The position numbers and the translations under genes are program-made. DNA of 22,855 bases from DATJUF01 sp035524095 (lineage in GTDB: Bacteria > Desulfobacterota > Binatia > Binatales > Binataceae), in contig DATKPK010000011.1 of assembly GCA_035524095.1 (NCBI GenBank), positions 1 to 22,855 on the forward strand, read 5' to 3'. Shown here one piece after another: positions 21,707-22,855 of this stretch. The notes below the pieces were generated by a model. The model was not told the DNA's origin, searched no databases, and was given only the letters and a program-made list of their open reading frames with translations. Within the stretch, counting starts at the first letter, position 1; the number at the start of each line of letters is the position of its first letter.

Positions 21707-22708
21707 CTATCCGACAAGCGCAGCCAGCGTGCGTTCGAAGGTACCGGGATCACCGCTCGCGTCAACCTCCACCGGATGAAGGTCGACACCCGCCTCTTCC
21801 TGAGCGTCGAGCCTTTCTATCGCGCCAGCGATATCGCCAACGTAGCCCATCCCTTCGAGCATCCGCGGCGTCACCGCTTCAGCCCCGGCCTTGGCTCCGC
21901 CCGAGGCCCACGCCTCCCGAATCCGCTTGACCTCGTCGCCGAAGCCGTAGCGCGTCAGTTGTTCCGCGTAGAAGGTGCCCATCCGCGCGGCGTAGAACGA
22001 CAGCGTACCGGCGTGGATCGACTTGCCACGGGTAACGTCGGCAGTGACGTTGACCCATCCAGGCGCTTTGACGGCGACCGCTTCCGGCATGCGGCCGGCC
22101 TCGATAGCCATGCCACGCACCTCGCGGATCGCTTGCTTGAGTGACCCGAGCGGAATCATCACCGGCATCCAGCCGTCGGCACGCTGCGCAGTGAATTCCA
22201 GGCTCTTGCGATTCAAGGAGGCAATAAAAATCGGAATGTGCTTCCGCGTCGTTTCGAATCGCAGTGTGAAGCCACGCGCGAGCTTGAAGATTTTGCCTTG
22301 GTAATTAAGCGGCTTGCCTGCAATTAGATCGTTGATGATATCGACGTATTCGCGCATTCGCGTCAGCGGGGGATTGAACTTGACGCCGTGGAAATGCTCG
22401 ATCACATTCGGGCCGCTGGTGCCCAGACCAATAATCACACGCCCTTCCGATAGCTCGTCCAGCGTAGCGAAATGCTGTGCCAAAGCGGCTGGCGTGCGTG
22501 AATAGACATTGACGATGGAGGTCGCGACGTGGACCTTGCGCGTATGCTCGGCGATTAGCGTTAGCAGCGTGAAGGCGTCGTGGCCCCACGCCTCAGCTAC
22601 CCAAATCGAATGGACACCCGCCTGATCGGCAATACGGGCTCGCTCGATCAGCGCCTTAAAATCGATTTTACCTTGCCAGTTGATCCCGATCGTAATTTTG
22701 CGCGCCAT
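21707..22708 (-). CDS. LLM-class (bacterial luciferase-like) flavin/F420-dependent oxidoreductase
   Basis: The open frame extends to 22792, but ATG 22708 (MARKITIGINWQGK) with AGGAG about ten bases upstream gives 333 residues, normal for the family. It is a TIM-barrel enzyme of the luciferase-like monooxygenase superfamily. Characteristic segments: ARIADQAGVHSIWVAEAWGH (24-43), VATSIVNVYSRTPAALA (61-77), TLDELSEGRVIIGLGTSGP (82-100), and the substrate loop near residues 160-200 (FETTRKHIPIFIASLNRKS). The RTPAALA and SEGRVIIGLGTSGP motifs are common to F420-dependent members such as the methylene-tetrahydromethanopterin reductase group, so F420 is the more likely cofactor, FMN the alternative. 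Substrate unknown. Next gene on the minus strand is the zinc alcohol dehydrogenase, 150 bases further; a GC-rich hairpin (21671-21684) lies between. Confidence 0.9.
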   Translation of the reverse strand: MARKITIGINWQGKIDFKALIERARIADQAGVHSIWVAEAWGHDAFTLLTLIAEHTRKVHVATSIVNVYSRTPAALAQHFATLDELSEGRVIIGLGTSGPNVIEHFHGVKFNPPLTRMREYVDIINDLIAGKPLNYQGKIFKLARGFTLRFETTRKHIPIFIASLNRKSLEFTAQRADGWMPVMIPLGSLKQAIREVRGMAIEAGRMPEAVAVKAPGWVNVTADVTRGKSIHAGTLSFYAARMGTFYAEQLTRYGFGDEVKRIREAWASGGAKAGAEAVTPRMLEGMGYVGDIAGAIERLDAQEEAGVDLHPVEVDASGDPGTFERTLAALVG

Positions 22709-22800
22709 CGCAGAGCTCTCCTCGCACATCGGTGCGGCGATCATCGCCGCACCTTGCAGCTTCAGGGGTTTTAGCGCCGTTCGCGATCGCATGTCGAGGA

Positions 22801-22833
22801 ATCCGAAGGAGGGCGTCGCGCCATCCTTCGGAT
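22801..22833. repeat. perfect 10-bp inverted repeat (hairpin) at the right edge
   Basis: ATCCGAAGGA (22801-22810) is the exact reverse complement of TCCTTCGGAT (22824-22833). Inside the loop, GGCG (22812-22815) and CGCC (22819-22822) extend the stem around TCG. It lies about 93 bases upstream of the luciferase-like gene. It could terminate a transcript arriving from beyond the window or form a leader structure. No T-run follows. Confidence 0.6.
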
Positions 22834-22855
22834 AGAAAGGGCAACTGAGGTGGCG

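Noticed and set aside
21239..22144. 301-codon plus-strand frame spanning two minus-strand genes
   Set aside because: It covers parts of the alcohol dehydrogenase and luciferase-like genes on the opposite strand; its His/Arg-rich sequence resembles no protein family.

Overview
This 22.9 kb window looks like chromosomal DNA of a moderately GC-rich Gram-negative-type bacterium. The gene set includes queA-tgt-yajC-secD, family III CoA-transferases, an F420/FMN luciferase-like oxidoreductase, a DUF4331 protein and medium-chain dehydrogenases. It would suit an uncultivated soil or sediment lineage such as Candidatus Binatota or a deltaproteobacterial relative. That placement is an impression from gene content, since no marker gene settles it. 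I see no rRNA, tRNA, CRISPR array, transposase or phage structural gene.

Layout. Positions 1-472 (minus) hold the N-terminal two thirds of a class I glutamine amidotransferase. Positions 674-4332 (plus) form an operon of three different CaiB/BaiF CoA-transferases with tight or overlapping junctions. Positions 4429-5433 (minus) encode an unnamed three-helix membrane protein, followed by a 431 bp gene-free stretch containing two hairpins. Positions 5865-9045 (minus) read zinc-ribbon protein, 3-hydroxyacyl-CoA dehydrogenase, stand-alone Lrp/AsnC ligand-binding domain, GreA, SIMPL-domain protein. A divergent 354 bp region with a promoter and a good Fur-box match leads into an FTR1-type iron permease (9400-10248), then a PlsC-like acyltransferase and a small membrane-anchored protein (plus).

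Positions 11761-13827 (minus) encode a helix-turn-helix protein, a SAM methyltransferase, an exported cupredoxin-like protein and a small VOC protein. Positions 14004-18232 (minus) are the classical queA-tgt-yajC-secD operon, with queA/tgt and tgt/yajC overlapping; secF is absent downstream. Divergently, 18388-19401 encodes a DUF4331 protein. Positions 19414-22708 (minus) carry three oxidoreductases: a zinc-free quinone oxidoreductase, a zinc-dependent alcohol dehydrogenase and a luciferase-like monooxygenase.

Taken together, the CoA-transferases, hydroxyacyl-CoA dehydrogenase, alcohol dehydrogenase and luciferase-like enzyme suggest a catabolic lifestyle built on acyl-CoA chemistry, interleaved with housekeeping genes for tRNA queuosine, secretion and transcription. 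I did not find a clear new multi-gene system. The points most worth checking are a Glu at the catalytic Asp position of the first CoA-transferase, secD without secF, the Fur-controlled lone iron permease, the cupredoxin/methyltransferase pair, and several strong intergenic hairpins.
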